A stretch of 64,000 nucleotides of DNA from an uncultured Alistipes sp. (GTDB lineage Bacteria; Bacteroidota; Bacteroidia; Bacteroidales; Rikenellaceae). Of this stretch, positions 7,901 through 16,699 are shown one piece after another. Location of the stretch: contig CANASP010000007.1 of the NCBI GenBank assembly GCA_947364365.1, positions 1 to 64,000 on the forward strand, in the 5' to 3' direction. The notes under the pieces were generated by a model. It made no database searches. It was not told where the DNA came from and saw only the letters and a list, made by a program, of their open reading frames with translations. The translations under genes were made by a program, and so were the position numbers. How positions within the stretch are numbered: position 1 is the first letter of the stretch; the number at the start of each line of letters is the position of its first letter.

Positions 7901-9589
7901 TCAGTTGGGCTGCTTCCACATGCCGCCCGCCTTCACGATCTCCTGCGAAGGATAGGGGAACACCAGGCAGCTCTCCTTCCAGGTACGGGTGGCGCCGTCG
8001 CCGACGGGCCAGATCTCCTTGACCTCGCACTTGGAGTTCGAGTCGTTGATATCCGCGGGCACGTTACCCAGCGTACGCTTGCCGAGGATCTTGGAGGTGG
8101 TGTATTCGTCCGAAAGACCCGTCAGACGCGACCAGCGCTTGAGGTCCATGAAGCGGTCGGTGAACTCGAATGCCAGCTCGCAGCGGCGCTCGTGCATCAC
8201 ATCCTCCATCGTGACCGAACCCTCGGTGTAGAGGTCGCCCAGACCGGCACGGCTCGTCAGACGGTTGAGCTCCTTGGCGGCACCCGACTTGCCCATCATC
8301 ACGAGCGCCTCGGCCTTGAAGAGGACCATCTCGGCGTGACGCAGCAGCGATACGCAGAGGTCGGTCGTCGGATAGTCGCCGTTGGTCGAGATGTAGGGGT
8401 TCGTGGCGGCCGTGGCACCTGCATCGAGGACACCGTCCTTGTAGACCTCGTTGCCATAGGTGTAGGGCTCCATGTACTTGGCGATCGAATAGCCCGACAG
8501 CACGGCGTCACCGCCGTTCTCCGTGTAATGGAAGTTCTGGTTGCCGAAGAAGGTGAAGGTATTGATCTCGGGCTTGTAGCCGATCAGGTTGAGCTGCTTG
8601 CGCTTGTCGCCCGCGTTCTTCTCGTACTCCATGTAGAGGTTGTGCGTGGGCTTGATCGAACCCCAGCCGTTGTAGTAACCCCAACCGGTGTTGCGCAGGC
8701 AGATACCCACGAACTCGCTGCCGCTCGGATTCGAGCCGCCGGTCGAGTGCACCGAGAAGATATACTCCTTCGAATAGTTGTTGGCGATCTTGAAGGGATC
8801 GGCGCAGTCGGCGAGCAGGTCGCGGTGGCCTTCGGTCTCGATCTTGTCCACCAGCGCGGGGATCTCCTCCCACTTCGACGCATCCCAGAAGGCCCAGTAT
8901 GCGTAGACCTTCACCATCAGCGCCCAGGCGGCAGCCTTGTGCGTGCGGCCGTAGTCGGCCTGCGTGTAGGTCTCGAAGAAGGGCAGACGCTCGGCTGCGT
9001 TCTTCAGGTCGTCGATAATCAGCTCGTAGTTCTTCACTACGCTCTCCTGCTGCTTGTAGATCTGGTTGTTCCAGCCGCCCTCGAAGCTCTCCCAGGGCTC
9101 GAACGGCACACCCAGCTGATCCGTACCGTGACGGTAGGCCACGTGGAAGTGGTAGAAGGCGCGCATGAAGTAAGCCTCGCCCAACACGCGCTTCTCGATC
9201 GGGGAGAGGTTCTCCTCGCCCTTGTCGAGCAGCGACTGGATCACCCACTGTGCGTTGGCCATATAGGTATAGAGGTTGTTCCAGGCATCGCGGATCCAGC
9301 TGTGCTCGGCGTTGAAGTTGAGCGACTCGAGGTTGAAGTCGCGCGACTTGGTGAAGACGATATCGTCGGCGGCACCCTGCTCCCAGAAGAGGTCGCGGCC
9401 CCACATGGCGTCGGTCGGACGGGCGATGCCCCAGTAAACGGCGTCGATGGCGTCGAGCGCATCCTTATCCGTCGCGAAGAAACCGTTCTGCGTCGGATAT
9501 CCCTCGGGCACCACGTCGAGGAAATCGCCGCAGGACATCGTCAACGATGCCGAGACGAGCGCGACCAGTGCAAATATCTTTCTTTTCAT
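7901..9589 (-). CDS. SusD/RagB family outer-membrane glycan-binding lipoprotein
   Basis: 562 residues. The signal peptide ends in the lipobox LTMSC (Cys20) followed by GDFLDVVPEG, the usual SusD N-terminus. The middle contains SusD-type helical blocks (AYFMRAFYHFHVAYRHG, HERRCELAFEFTDRFMDLKRW). It forms the surface lid of the SusC barrel and binds the oligosaccharide. It lies 25 bases after susC and is followed by a strong terminator. Ligand specificity cannot be read from sequence. The downstream GH92 and phosphoesterases suggest a mannose-containing ligand. Confidence 0.95.
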   Translation of the reverse strand: MKRKIFALVALVSASLTMSCGDFLDVVPEGYPTQNGFFATDKDALDAIDAVYWGIARPTDAMWGRDLFWEQGAADDIVFTKSRDFNLESLNFNAEHSWIRDAWNNLYTYMANAQWVIQSLLDKGEENLSPIEKRVLGEAYFMRAFYHFHVAYRHGTDQLGVPFEPWESFEGGWNNQIYKQQESVVKNYELIIDDLKNAAERLPFFETYTQADYGRTHKAAAWALMVKVYAYWAFWDASKWEEIPALVDKIETEGHRDLLADCADPFKIANNYSKEYIFSVHSTGGSNPSGSEFVGICLRNTGWGYYNGWGSIKPTHNLYMEYEKNAGDKRKQLNLIGYKPEINTFTFFGNQNFHYTENGGDAVLSGYSIAKYMEPYTYGNEVYKDGVLDAGATAATNPYISTNGDYPTTDLCVSLLRHAEMVLFKAEALVMMGKSGAAKELNRLTSRAGLGDLYTEGSVTMEDVMHERRCELAFEFTDRFMDLKRWSRLTGLSDEYTTSKILGKRTLGNVPADINDSNSKCEVKEIWPVGDGATRTWKESCLVFPYPSQEIVKAGGMWKQPN

Positions 9590-9614
9590 TGCTTTCGTAA
9601 GTTTTAGGTAAGAA

Positions 9615-12600
9615 TTAGTAAGTCAGTTTCACACCGAACGAGTAGACGCGCGGAATGGGATACTTGCCGCCGTCGAAGCCCCAGCCGCCGACCTCGGGAT
9701 CGATACCCGAGTAGTTGGTGATCGTGTAGAGGTTCTCAGCGCTGAAGTAAACCGACAGCGAGCTGTTGCGCTTGTCGAAGTGACGCGCGCGACGCAGCAG
9801 ACGCGACAAGTCGTAGGCAACCGAAATATTCTTGATACGCAGGTAGGAAGCATCCTCGAGGTACCAGTCCGACGAAGTCATGAAGTTGTTGTTGGGATCG
9901 GCCGAGTTGATGCGGGGGATGTTCGAGCCGCGGTTCTCGGGCGTCCAGGCGTTGAGGATCTCCACCGAACGGTTGAAGGACTTGTTGGCCTCGTTCAGGT
10001 AGGCGAACTTGGTGGCGTTGAAAGCCTTCGAACGGGCTGCGCCCTGAAGCATCATGCTGAACGAAAGATCCTTCCAGGTGAAGCCGGCCGACAGGGCGAA
10101 GGTCACCTTCGGCATGTAGCTGCCCATGAACTGGCGGTCGTCGTCGTCGATGTCGCCGTCGCCGTCGAAGTCGACGAACTTCAGGTCGCCGGCCTTGGCG
10201 TTGGGCTGGATGCGGTTGCCGTTCTTATCGACGTAAGCGGCAGCCTCCTCGTCGCTCTGGAAGATACCGTCGGTCTTCACGAGCCAGAACGAGTAGAGCG
10301 GCTCGCCCTCGGCCGAGCGGTAGAAGTTCTGCAGCTGCTGGAAGCGGCTGTTGTAGGCCCATACGGCCTTCGTACCGTCCTCGTTGGTCACGCCGATGTC
10401 CGAAACCCAGTTCTTGATGATGGCGAAGTTACCGCTGACGAAGTAGCTCCAGTTCTTGTTGACCTGCTCCTTCCACGAAGCCGAGAACTCGACGCCGCGG
10501 TTGCGGATCTCACCGAGGTTGACCGTCGGAGCGCCCAGACCCATTGCATTGGGCCAGCCCGAGGTCTGCGACTGGATCAGGTCGTAGGTGCGCTTCATGA
10601 AGAAGTCGGCCGACATCGACAGACGTCCCTTGAACATGTCGATATCGAGACCCAGGTCGGTCTGCTCCGACGTCTCCCACGTAAGGTTCATGTTGCGGGC
10701 CACGGGGTAAACGCGGTTACCGTTGGTCGAGGCGTTGATCTGGCCCGGACGGTTGCCCTGGCTGTAAACGCCCAGCGTGGCGGCGCCATAGGCGTAACCG
10801 ATCGAACCGAGGTTGCCGATACGGCCCCACGATGCACGCAGCTTGAGCAGCGACACGACGTCGTTCTTGGGGAAGAAGGGCTCGCTCGAAATCTTCCAGC
10901 CACCGGTTACCGAGGGGAAGTCGGCGCTCTTGCGGTTCTTGGGCAGACGGCCGGCATAGTCGCGGCGCCACGAAGCGGTGACGAAGTAGCGGTCGTCGAA
11001 GCTGTACGACAGACGGGCGACGAGGGCCACGTTGTTGTCGGGGCTGTCATAGCTGTCGGTGGGGTCGATATACTCCGAAGCCTGGCTGAAGTACTGGTAC
11101 ATCTCGCTCTCGTTCTCGAAGCCGGTAGCCTCGGCGTGGAACGAGCGGCCGCGCTGCTTGCTGGCGGTGGTACCCATCAGGGCGCCCACGGTGTGCTTGC
11201 CGAAGGTGTTGTCGTAGGTCAGCACGTTCTCGGTCTCCCAGTACCAGAAGTCGGAGGTGCTGTACTGCAAACGGTTCGTCAGATCGGGCTTACCCGGCTC
11301 GGTACGCATCGGATCGAAACGCTTGTAGAAGAGATCCTCGTTACGGTAGGTGAAGCGGCTGTTGAACTTCAGACCCGGGAGGATGTTGGCGATGGTGAGG
11401 TTGGTCGTCGACGAAATCTTCTGACGCTTGTTCAGCTCGGTGTGGCCGTTGAGGATGCGCAGCGGGCTGATCAGGTCGCCGAAGATACCCGAGAGGTTGG
11501 GATCGAGCTCCGAAACACCGCCGAACGAACCGTCATCGTAGTAGGGACGGGCGCTGCGGGGGAACATCATGGCATTGAGGATCACACCGTTCTCGCCGCT
11601 GTCGGTGTTCGTGCCGCGCTGCTTGTTGTTGGTGTACATGAAATCCTCCGAAATGGTGATCCAGTCGTTGATCTTGTAGCTGCCGTTGTAGCGCACGCTC
11701 GTGGTCTTGTTGAAGGTGCTCTGGAGCGTACCCTCCTCGTTGTTGTAGTTGAACGACACGCGGTTGGCGAAGCGCTCCGTACCGCCCTGCACCGACACCT
11801 GGTGACGCTGGTAGAGCGCCGTGCGGAAGATCTCGCCGATCCAGTCGGTCTGGGTGTGCAGCTCGGGGAGGTTCCACTCCGACGAGAGCGTACCGCCGTT
11901 GACGGCCAGCGACTGGCGACGTACCTCGCGCTGCTGCTCGAAGGTCAGCGACTGGGGCAGATTGGCGGCCTTGCGCACACCGTAGTTGCCTTCGTAGGTG
12001 ATCGAGGGCTCGCCTGCCTTGGCCTTCTTCGTCGTCACGAGGATAACGCCGGCGGCACCCGACTGGGCACCGTAGATGGCGGCCGATGCGGCATCCTTCA
12101 GCACGACGATCGACTCGATGTCGTTCATGTTGAGCGGAGCGCCGGGAACACCGTCGACAACCCACAGCACGCTCTCACCCGACTGCGATCCGACACCGCG
12201 GACCGTCACCGAGGGAGTCGCCGTGGGGTCGCCGCCTTCGGCGACGATCGTCACGCCCGGCATCTGACCCTGGAGCATGCTCTCGGTCGAGGTTACCGGA
12301 CGGGCCTTGTTGGTCTCCACGTTGTCGAGCACGCCCACCGAGGTCGAAAGGTCGGCCTTGCGGGCGGCGGCACCGAAACCGAGGACTACGACGTCCTCGA
12401 GCATCGTGGCATCCTCCTCGAGTACCACGTCGACATGGGTCGTAGCGGACGATACGGGAATCGTCTGGCTCTTATAGCCGATGAACGACACCTCCAGCAC
12501 GCCCTGCTTGCCGGGAACGACGACCTGGAAAGCACCCGACGCATCGGTCGAAGCGCCCGAGGTGGTCCCCTGGACGATCACGCTGGCTCCGATCACCGCG

Positions 12601-12713
12601 CCGTTCTTGTCGGACACGGTACCCGAAACCTTGAAACTCTGTGCGAACAAGCTCACGGGCGCCAGGAGCAGCACGAAGAGCAGCACACTTAAAGTTTGGT
12701 TGATTCTTTTCAT
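9615..12713 (-). CDS. SusC/RagA family TonB-linked outer-membrane transporter
   Basis: 1032 residues, normal for SusC. Order of parts: signal peptide (1-25), carboxypeptidase-regulatory-like domain (VSGTVSDKNGAVIGASVIVQG onward, about 29-110), TonB-box-like stretch near MLEDVVVLGFG, plug domain (VTVRGVGSQSG, DAASAAIYGAQSGAAGVILVTTKK), and a long beta-barrel ending in an aromatic residue (KLTY). It imports oligosaccharides with TonB energy, paired with the adjacent SusD. Transcription probably starts from the candidate promoter at 12889-12896. Confidence 0.96.
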   Translation of the reverse strand: MKRINQTLSVLLFVLLLAPVSLFAQSFKVSGTVSDKNGAVIGASVIVQGTTSGASTDASGAFQVVVPGKQGVLEVSFIGYKSQTIPVSSATTHVDVVLEEDATMLEDVVVLGFGAAARKADLSTSVGVLDNVETNKARPVTSTESMLQGQMPGVTIVAEGGDPTATPSVTVRGVGSQSGESVLWVVDGVPGAPLNMNDIESIVVLKDAASAAIYGAQSGAAGVILVTTKKAKAGEPSITYEGNYGVRKAANLPQSLTFEQQREVRRQSLAVNGGTLSSEWNLPELHTQTDWIGEIFRTALYQRHQVSVQGGTERFANRVSFNYNNEEGTLQSTFNKTTSVRYNGSYKINDWITISEDFMYTNNKQRGTNTDSGENGVILNAMMFPRSARPYYDDGSFGGVSELDPNLSGIFGDLISPLRILNGHTELNKRQKISSTTNLTIANILPGLKFNSRFTYRNEDLFYKRFDPMRTEPGKPDLTNRLQYSTSDFWYWETENVLTYDNTFGKHTVGALMGTTASKQRGRSFHAEATGFENESEMYQYFSQASEYIDPTDSYDSPDNNVALVARLSYSFDDRYFVTASWRRDYAGRLPKNRKSADFPSVTGGWKISSEPFFPKNDVVSLLKLRASWGRIGNLGSIGYAYGAATLGVYSQGNRPGQINASTNGNRVYPVARNMNLTWETSEQTDLGLDIDMFKGRLSMSADFFMKRTYDLIQSQTSGWPNAMGLGAPTVNLGEIRNRGVEFSASWKEQVNKNWSYFVSGNFAIIKNWVSDIGVTNEDGTKAVWAYNSRFQQLQNFYRSAEGEPLYSFWLVKTDGIFQSDEEAAAYVDKNGNRIQPNAKAGDLKFVDFDGDGDIDDDDRQFMGSYMPKVTFALSAGFTWKDLSFSMMLQGAARSKAFNATKFAYLNEANKSFNRSVEILNAWTPENRGSNIPRINSADPNNNFMTSSDWYLEDASYLRIKNISVAYDLSRLLRRARHFDKRNSSLSVYFSAENLYTITNYSGIDPEVGGWGFDGGKYPIPRVYSFGVKLTY

Positions 12714-12888
12714 TGCATTTGTTTTTAATAATAAATAGGTGTGTTTGGGTTCTCTTCTCCGCAGGCGGCCGGCGGATCGCCGACCGGGCGGAATTCTTCA
12801 GGCAGTAGTTTTCTTCGAATAATGATATTATTTAATAATTTAAAAATATTTATAATATTTCATAAAATATACTCCCCTTCGGATTATA
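12714..12888 (-). other. Long AT-rich susC leader
   Basis: About 170 bases between the candidate -7 box and the susC start. The part at 12820-12880 is almost pure A/T with several short self-complementary stretches (AAATATT, ATAATATT). No open reading frame of note. A long untranslated leader is compatible with post-transcriptional control, but this is only suggestive. Confidence 0.35.
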
Positions 12889-12896
12889 CAAATTTA
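12889..12896 (-). promoter_or_regulatory. Candidate -7 element of susC promoter
   Basis: TAAATTTG on the minus strand fits TAnnTTTG. No good TTTG lies 19-21 bases further upstream, as expected for a promoter that needs an activator. Confidence 0.4.
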
Positions 12897-13142
12897 AACC
12901 TATCCCAGCAGCCGCGAGGGGCGATTTGCGTCTTTATATCCTCACATTACGCAAAGCAGCAGGATTTCAGACCAAAAAAGACCGAAATTGCGATAGATCG
13001 CCCACGACATCGAACCGCAGGATCGAAAAAAAAGATCATCCGGAAATCAAAAAAGAGTATCCTGCGCTGCATTTCGGGCAACCGGGCAGCTCCCTGGGCG
13101 GCGACGGACACGCCACGCCACAGCCCCGTGTGCGCGTACTGC

Positions 13143-13283
13143 GCCGAAGATACTCACGTTCGGCAAACTGCAAACAAGTTTGCGTTTGCCCTCACTTATT
13201 CGTATTTTGGCTTCGCCGAAGATACTCCGCCTCGGGAAACTCAAAACAAGTTTTGGTTTCCTCTCGGCTTATTCGTATCTTTG
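13143..13283 (+). repeat. Tandem pair of palindromic promoter-bearing repeats (locus 1)
   Basis: Two units of about 70 bases, each reading GCCGAAGATAC, a 27-29-bp palindrome centred on ACAAGT, CTCGGCTTATTCG and a -7-like box. Palindromes: 13162-13190 (outer arms GGCAAAC/GTTTGCC) and 13235-13261 (outer arms GGAAAC/GTTTCC). The arms differ between units but stay complementary. The same pair occurs in front of uvrA (32804-32959). Both pairs point toward their downstream gene. Confidence 0.8.
13252..13283 (+). promoter_or_regulatory. Promoter of the PUL regulator, inside the repeat
   Basis: TTTG (13252-13255), 20-base spacer, TATCTTTG (13276-13283). The -33 box is part of the palindrome's right arm. 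The ATG follows only 4 bases after the -7 box, so the transcript would be leaderless or nearly so. Confidence 0.65.
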
Positions 13284-13287
13284 TCTT

Positions 13288-14469
13288 ATGGCACGCGTCA
13301 TTTTTCTCACCGACTTTTCCGAAGCATACGCCCGCGGTCTGCTGACGGGCATGGCCCGTTATGCGCAGGAGAAACAGCAGCCCTGGAGCCTGATCCGGCT
13401 TCCGCTATCGATCCGCGACAAGTCGGGCATCGAGGCGGTGGTCGAATGGGCCAAGAAGATGCGCGCCGACGCCGTGATCGGCCAGTTCTACAACACCGAC
13501 AACGTCCGGCTCTTCCGCAAGAACGGCATCATCGCCGTGGCGCAGGACTTCAAGCGCCGTTTCCGCGACATCCCCAACATCACGGGGCCCCACTCCCTGG
13601 CGGGCAAGATGTGCGCGGAGTACTTTCTCAAGAAGGGTTTCCGCCACTTCGCCTTCTACGGCACGCGCGACATCGAATGGATGGACGAGCGGCGCGACGG
13701 ATTCCGCGACACGGTCGTGGCGGCCAACCCCGAGTTCTCCTTCTCGGAGCTGCGCAACGAGTCGAACAACGACCTGTGGTACTACGACTCGACGCAGCTG
13801 ACGCGCTGGCTCGAATCGCTGCCCAAGCCGGTGGCGATCATGGCCTGCGACGACAACCAGGCCTACCACATCGCCGAGGCGTGTCTGCAAGCGAAGGGGG
13901 GGGGTGAGGCGCGCCTGCGCATTCCCGACGACATCGCCGTCCTGGGCGTCGACAACGACGAGACGATCTGCTGCCTCTCGTCGCCCAACCTCTCGTCGCT
14001 CAACCAGGCCGTCGAGCAGGGCGGCTACGACGTGGCCCGGCTGATCGACCGGCTGCTGGAGGACCCCGACGCCGCATGGGAGGACGTGATGGTGATGCCC
14101 ACCCACATCACCACGCGCCAGTCGACCGACATCTACGCCCACAACGACGTCTACATCGCCGAGGTGCTCAAATACATCTACGAGAACATCAACCAGAAGA
14201 TCTCGGTCGACGACCTGGTGGCGCTGGTGCCGCTCTCGCGGCGGCTGCTCGAAACGCGGTTCAAGCGCGAAATGGGCACGCCGATCTACGACTACATCAT
14301 CCGCGTAAGGATCGAGAAGGTCATGCAGCAGCTCCGCGAGGGGGCGAGCGTCTCGGAGGCGGCCGCCGACCTGGGATTTTCCGACATCAAGAACCTCTCG
14401 CGCACGTTCCGCCAGCTGCAGGGCATCACCCCCACGGAGTACCGGCTCAAATACCTGCCTAAAAAATAG
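13288..14469 (+). CDS. XylR-like transcriptional regulator: sugar-binding domain plus AraC-type HTH
   Basis: 393 residues. The ATG at 13288 is chosen because family members start at this point (MARVIFLTDFSEAYARGLL). Residues about 1-270 resemble a periplasmic-binding/LacI-type sensor (DIAVLGVDNDETICCLSSPNLSSLNQ). Residues about 290-393 are an AraC helix-turn-helix (VLKYIYENINQKISVDDL, then EAAADLGFSDIKNLSRTFRQ). Divergent from susC, it probably binds a sugar in the cytoplasm and activates the locus. A run of nine G lies in frame near residue 203, between sensor subregions. Confidence 0.93.
   Translation: MARVIFLTDFSEAYARGLLTGMARYAQEKQQPWSLIRLPLSIRDKSGIEAVVEWAKKMRADAVIGQFYNTDNVRLFRKNGIIAVAQDFKRRFRDIPNITGPHSLAGKMCAEYFLKKGFRHFAFYGTRDIEWMDERRDGFRDTVVAANPEFSFSELRNESNNDLWYYDSTQLTRWLESLPKPVAIMACDDNQAYHIAEACLQAKGGGEARLRIPDDIAVLGVDNDETICCLSSPNLSSLNQAVEQGGYDVARLIDRLLEDPDAAWEDVMVMPTHITTRQSTDIYAHNDVYIAEVLKYIYENINQKISVDDLVALVPLSRRLLETRFKREMGTPIYDYIIRVRIEKVMQQLREGASVSEAAADLGFSDIKNLSRTFRQLQGITPTEYRLKYLPKK
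13896..13904 (+). repeat. G9 homopolymer inside the regulator gene
   Basis: Nine consecutive G encode part of KGGGEA, in frame as read here. Gain or loss of one G would truncate the protein before the HTH domain. See findings. Confidence 0.7.
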
Positions 14470-14489
14470 GCCGACGAACGAAAAATTCG

Positions 14490-14497
14490 TAACTTTG
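14490..14497 (+). promoter_or_regulatory. -7 element of the ychF-gltX operon
   Basis: TAACTTTG matches TAnnTTTG, 51 bases before the ychF ATG. A -33 box is not obvious. Confidence 0.55.
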
Positions 14498-14548
14498 CGG
14501 ACCCCGCGGCCCCGCGGCCGCCGAGCTGACATAACAAACCAACGATAC

Positions 14549-15649
14549 ATGGCACTTCAATGCGGCATCGTCGGACTGCCCAACGTAGGCAAGTCGACGC
14601 TTTTCAACTGCCTGTCCAACGCCAAGGCGCAGGCAGCCAACTTCCCCTTCTGCACCATCGAGCCCAACGTGGGCGTCATCACCGTCCCCGACCAGCGGCT
14701 CGTCCGCCTGGCCGAGATCGACAACCCCAAGCGCGTCGTCCCCACGACGATCGAGATCGTCGACATCGCCGGACTGGTCAAGGGGGCCTCGAAGGGCGAG
14801 GGCCTGGGCAACAAGTTCCTGGGCAACATACGCAACACCCACGCGATCATCCACGTGCTGCGCTGCTTCGACAACGGCAACATCACCCACGTCGACGGGT
14901 CGATCGACCCCGTGCGCGACAAGGGGATCATCGATACCGAGCTTCAGCTCAAGGACCTCGAAACGGTGGAGAACCGCCTCGCCAAGACGCAGAAGGCCGC
15001 CACGTCGGGCGGCGACAAGCAGGCCAAGCGCGCCGTCGAACTGCTGCTGCAATACAAGGCGCTGCTCGAGCAGGGCAAGAGCGCCCGCACGCTCGAGCTC
15101 GACAAGGAGGACCGCAAGCTGGTCGCCGACCTCAATCTGCTGACCGACAAGCCGGTGCTCTACGTCTGCAACGTCGACGAGAAGAGCGCCGCCACGGGCA
15201 ACGCCTACACCGAGGCCGTGCGCGCGGCGATCGCCGACGAGCGGGCCGAGATGCTGGTGATCGCCGCGGCCACCGAGGCCGACATCGCCGAGCTGGAGAG
15301 CTACGACGAGCGGCAGCTGTTCCTCGACGACCTGGGACTCGAGGAGTCGGGCGTGGCGCGCCTGATCAAGTCGGCCTACCGGCTGCTCAACCTCGAGACC
15401 TTCTTCACGACGGGCGCCGACGAGACGCGCGCCTGGACCTACGTGCGCGGCATGAAGGCGCCCCAGACGGCCGGCGTCATCCACACCGATTTCGAGCGGG
15501 GCTTCATCCGCGCCGAGGTCATCAAGTACGACGACTACGTGGCGCTCGGCTCGGAGAAGGCGTGCCGCGACGCGGGCAAGCTCGCGATCGAGGGCAAGGA
15601 GTATGTCGTCTGCGACGGCGACATCATGCACTTCCTCTTCAATGTCTGA
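14549..15649 (+). CDS. ychF: Redox-regulated ATPase YchF (Obg-family GTPase-like)
   Basis: 366 residues, the family's normal length. P-loop GLPNVGKST lies at the N-terminus, followed by the switch region (PNVGVITVPD) and DIAGLVKGASKGEGLGNKFL, typical of YchF. A helical insert follows, and a C-terminal TGS domain (about 283-366) ends in VCDGDIMHFLFNV. It is a ribosome-associated ATP-hydrolysing translation factor. The start at 14549 (MALQCGIVGLP) is chosen over an upstream in-frame ATG (14495) that overlaps the -7 box. First gene of a four-gene operon with gltX. Confidence 0.97.
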   Translation: MALQCGIVGLPNVGKSTLFNCLSNAKAQAANFPFCTIEPNVGVITVPDQRLVRLAEIDNPKRVVPTTIEIVDIAGLVKGASKGEGLGNKFLGNIRNTHAIIHVLRCFDNGNITHVDGSIDPVRDKGIIDTELQLKDLETVENRLAKTQKAATSGGDKQAKRAVELLLQYKALLEQGKSARTLELDKEDRKLVADLNLLTDKPVLYVCNVDEKSAATGNAYTEAVRAAIADERAEMLVIAAATEADIAELESYDERQLFLDDLGLEESGVARLIKSAYRLLNLETFFTTGADETRAWTYVRGMKAPQTAGVIHTDFERGFIRAEVIKYDDYVALGSEKACRDAGKLAIEGKEYVVCDGDIMHFLFNV

Positions 15650-15670
15650 AAACCGTAAAACCGCAGGAAT

Positions 15671-16399
15671 ATGAAAAACGCGAAATACCTCGCACTGGGC
15701 CTCGCAGCCATCGTCTGCGCCGTCGTTCTGGGCCGTGCCTACACCTACAAGTACCGCGTACAGGACACCGTCGTGGTGACGGGTCTGGGCGAGACGGAAT
15801 TCACGTCGGACCTGATCGTCTGGTCGGGCACGCTCACCGCCGAAGCCGACAACGCCGCCGCGGGCTACGCCCGGATCGAGGAGAGCAAGCGCAAGGTGCA
15901 GGAATATCTGGCATCGAAGGGCGTGGCCGCCGCGAACGTCGTCTTCGAGTTCGTCAACGTCGACAAGCAGTACACCCCCGTCTACAACGCCAACGGCAAC
16001 TGGGCCGGGCAGCGCTTCACGGGCTACCAGCTGCGCCAGCGCTTCACCGTCGAGTCGACCGACGTGGAGAAGGTCGAGACCGTCTCGCGCGAGATCTCGT
16101 CGCTGATCGCCCAGGGCGTGTCGATCGAGGCCTACGCCCCCGACTACTACTACACGAAGCTCGACGACGTGAAGATGGGCCTCATCGAGAAGGCCTCGGC
16201 CGACGCACGCACGCGCGCCGAGAAGATCGCCGTCAACGCCGGCACGAAGATCGGCAAGGTGGCTTCGGCCCGCATGGGCGTCTTCCAGATCACGGGCGCC
16301 AACTCCAACGAGGAGTTCTCGGCCGGCGGGTCGTTCAACACCTCGTCGCGCATGAAGAAGGCGCGCATCACCATGCGCATCGAGTACCGCGTGAAATAG
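15671..16399 (+). CDS. SIMPL domain (DUF541) exported protein
   Basis: 242 residues with one N-terminal hydrophobic segment (about 7-24), probably a signal anchor or signal peptide. The SIMPL/DUF541 region covers about 35-240 (VVVTGLGETEFTSDLIVWSG, QRFTGYQLRQRFTVES, RAEKIAVNAGTKIGKV). Role in bacteria is poorly defined; homologues are periplasmic. It lies 21 bases after ychF and 9 bases before the next small gene. Confidence 0.85.
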   Translation: MKNAKYLALGLAAIVCAVVLGRAYTYKYRVQDTVVVTGLGETEFTSDLIVWSGTLTAEADNAAAGYARIEESKRKVQEYLASKGVAAANVVFEFVNVDKQYTPVYNANGNWAGQRFTGYQLRQRFTVESTDVEKVETVSREISSLIAQGVSIEAYAPDYYYTKLDDVKMGLIEKASADARTRAEKIAVNAGTKIGKVASARMGVFQITGANSNEEFSAGGSFNTSSRMKKARITMRIEYRVK

Positions 16400-16408
16400 G
16401 CTGCGGCG

Positions 16409-16699
16409 ATGCGACTGAACGAACGCCTGCTGCTTTTGGCGACCTCGCGATGGACCGGGCGGATCTATCTCGTCGTCGTCGCCGGCTGTTGCGCCACGCA
16501 GACCCGCACGGGACGCGTCGCGGCGGCCGTCGTCTGCGGCCTGTGCTGCCTGACGCTGCTCGTCGCCGCCCTGCCCACCCTGCGGGAGCTGCGCCGCAAG
16601 TGGCGCGACTGGCCCGACACCGCGGAGGGGCGCGCGTATGCGCAGCAGCTGGCGCAACGGCTGAATGAAGAGAACAAAAACAAAATCGAACTGAAATAA
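16409..16699 (+). CDS. Small hypothetical membrane protein
   Basis: 96 residues. Two hydrophobic segments (about 18-33 and 36-56) are followed by a charged C-terminal helix (LRELRRKWRDW, EGRAYAQQLAQRLNEENKNK). No family recognised. It sits directly between the SIMPL gene and gltX; its TAA ends at 16699 and the gltX ATG starts at 16700, so it is read as part of the operon. Confidence 0.6.
   Translation: MRLNERLLLLATSRWTGRIYLVVVAGCCATQTRTGRVAAAVVCGLCCLTLLVAALPTLRELRRKWRDWPDTAEGRAYAQQLAQRLNEENKNKIELK

Noticed and set aside
9780-12692. 970-codon plus-strand frame opposite susC
   Set aside because: Same antisense effect; susC is unmistakable on the minus strand.
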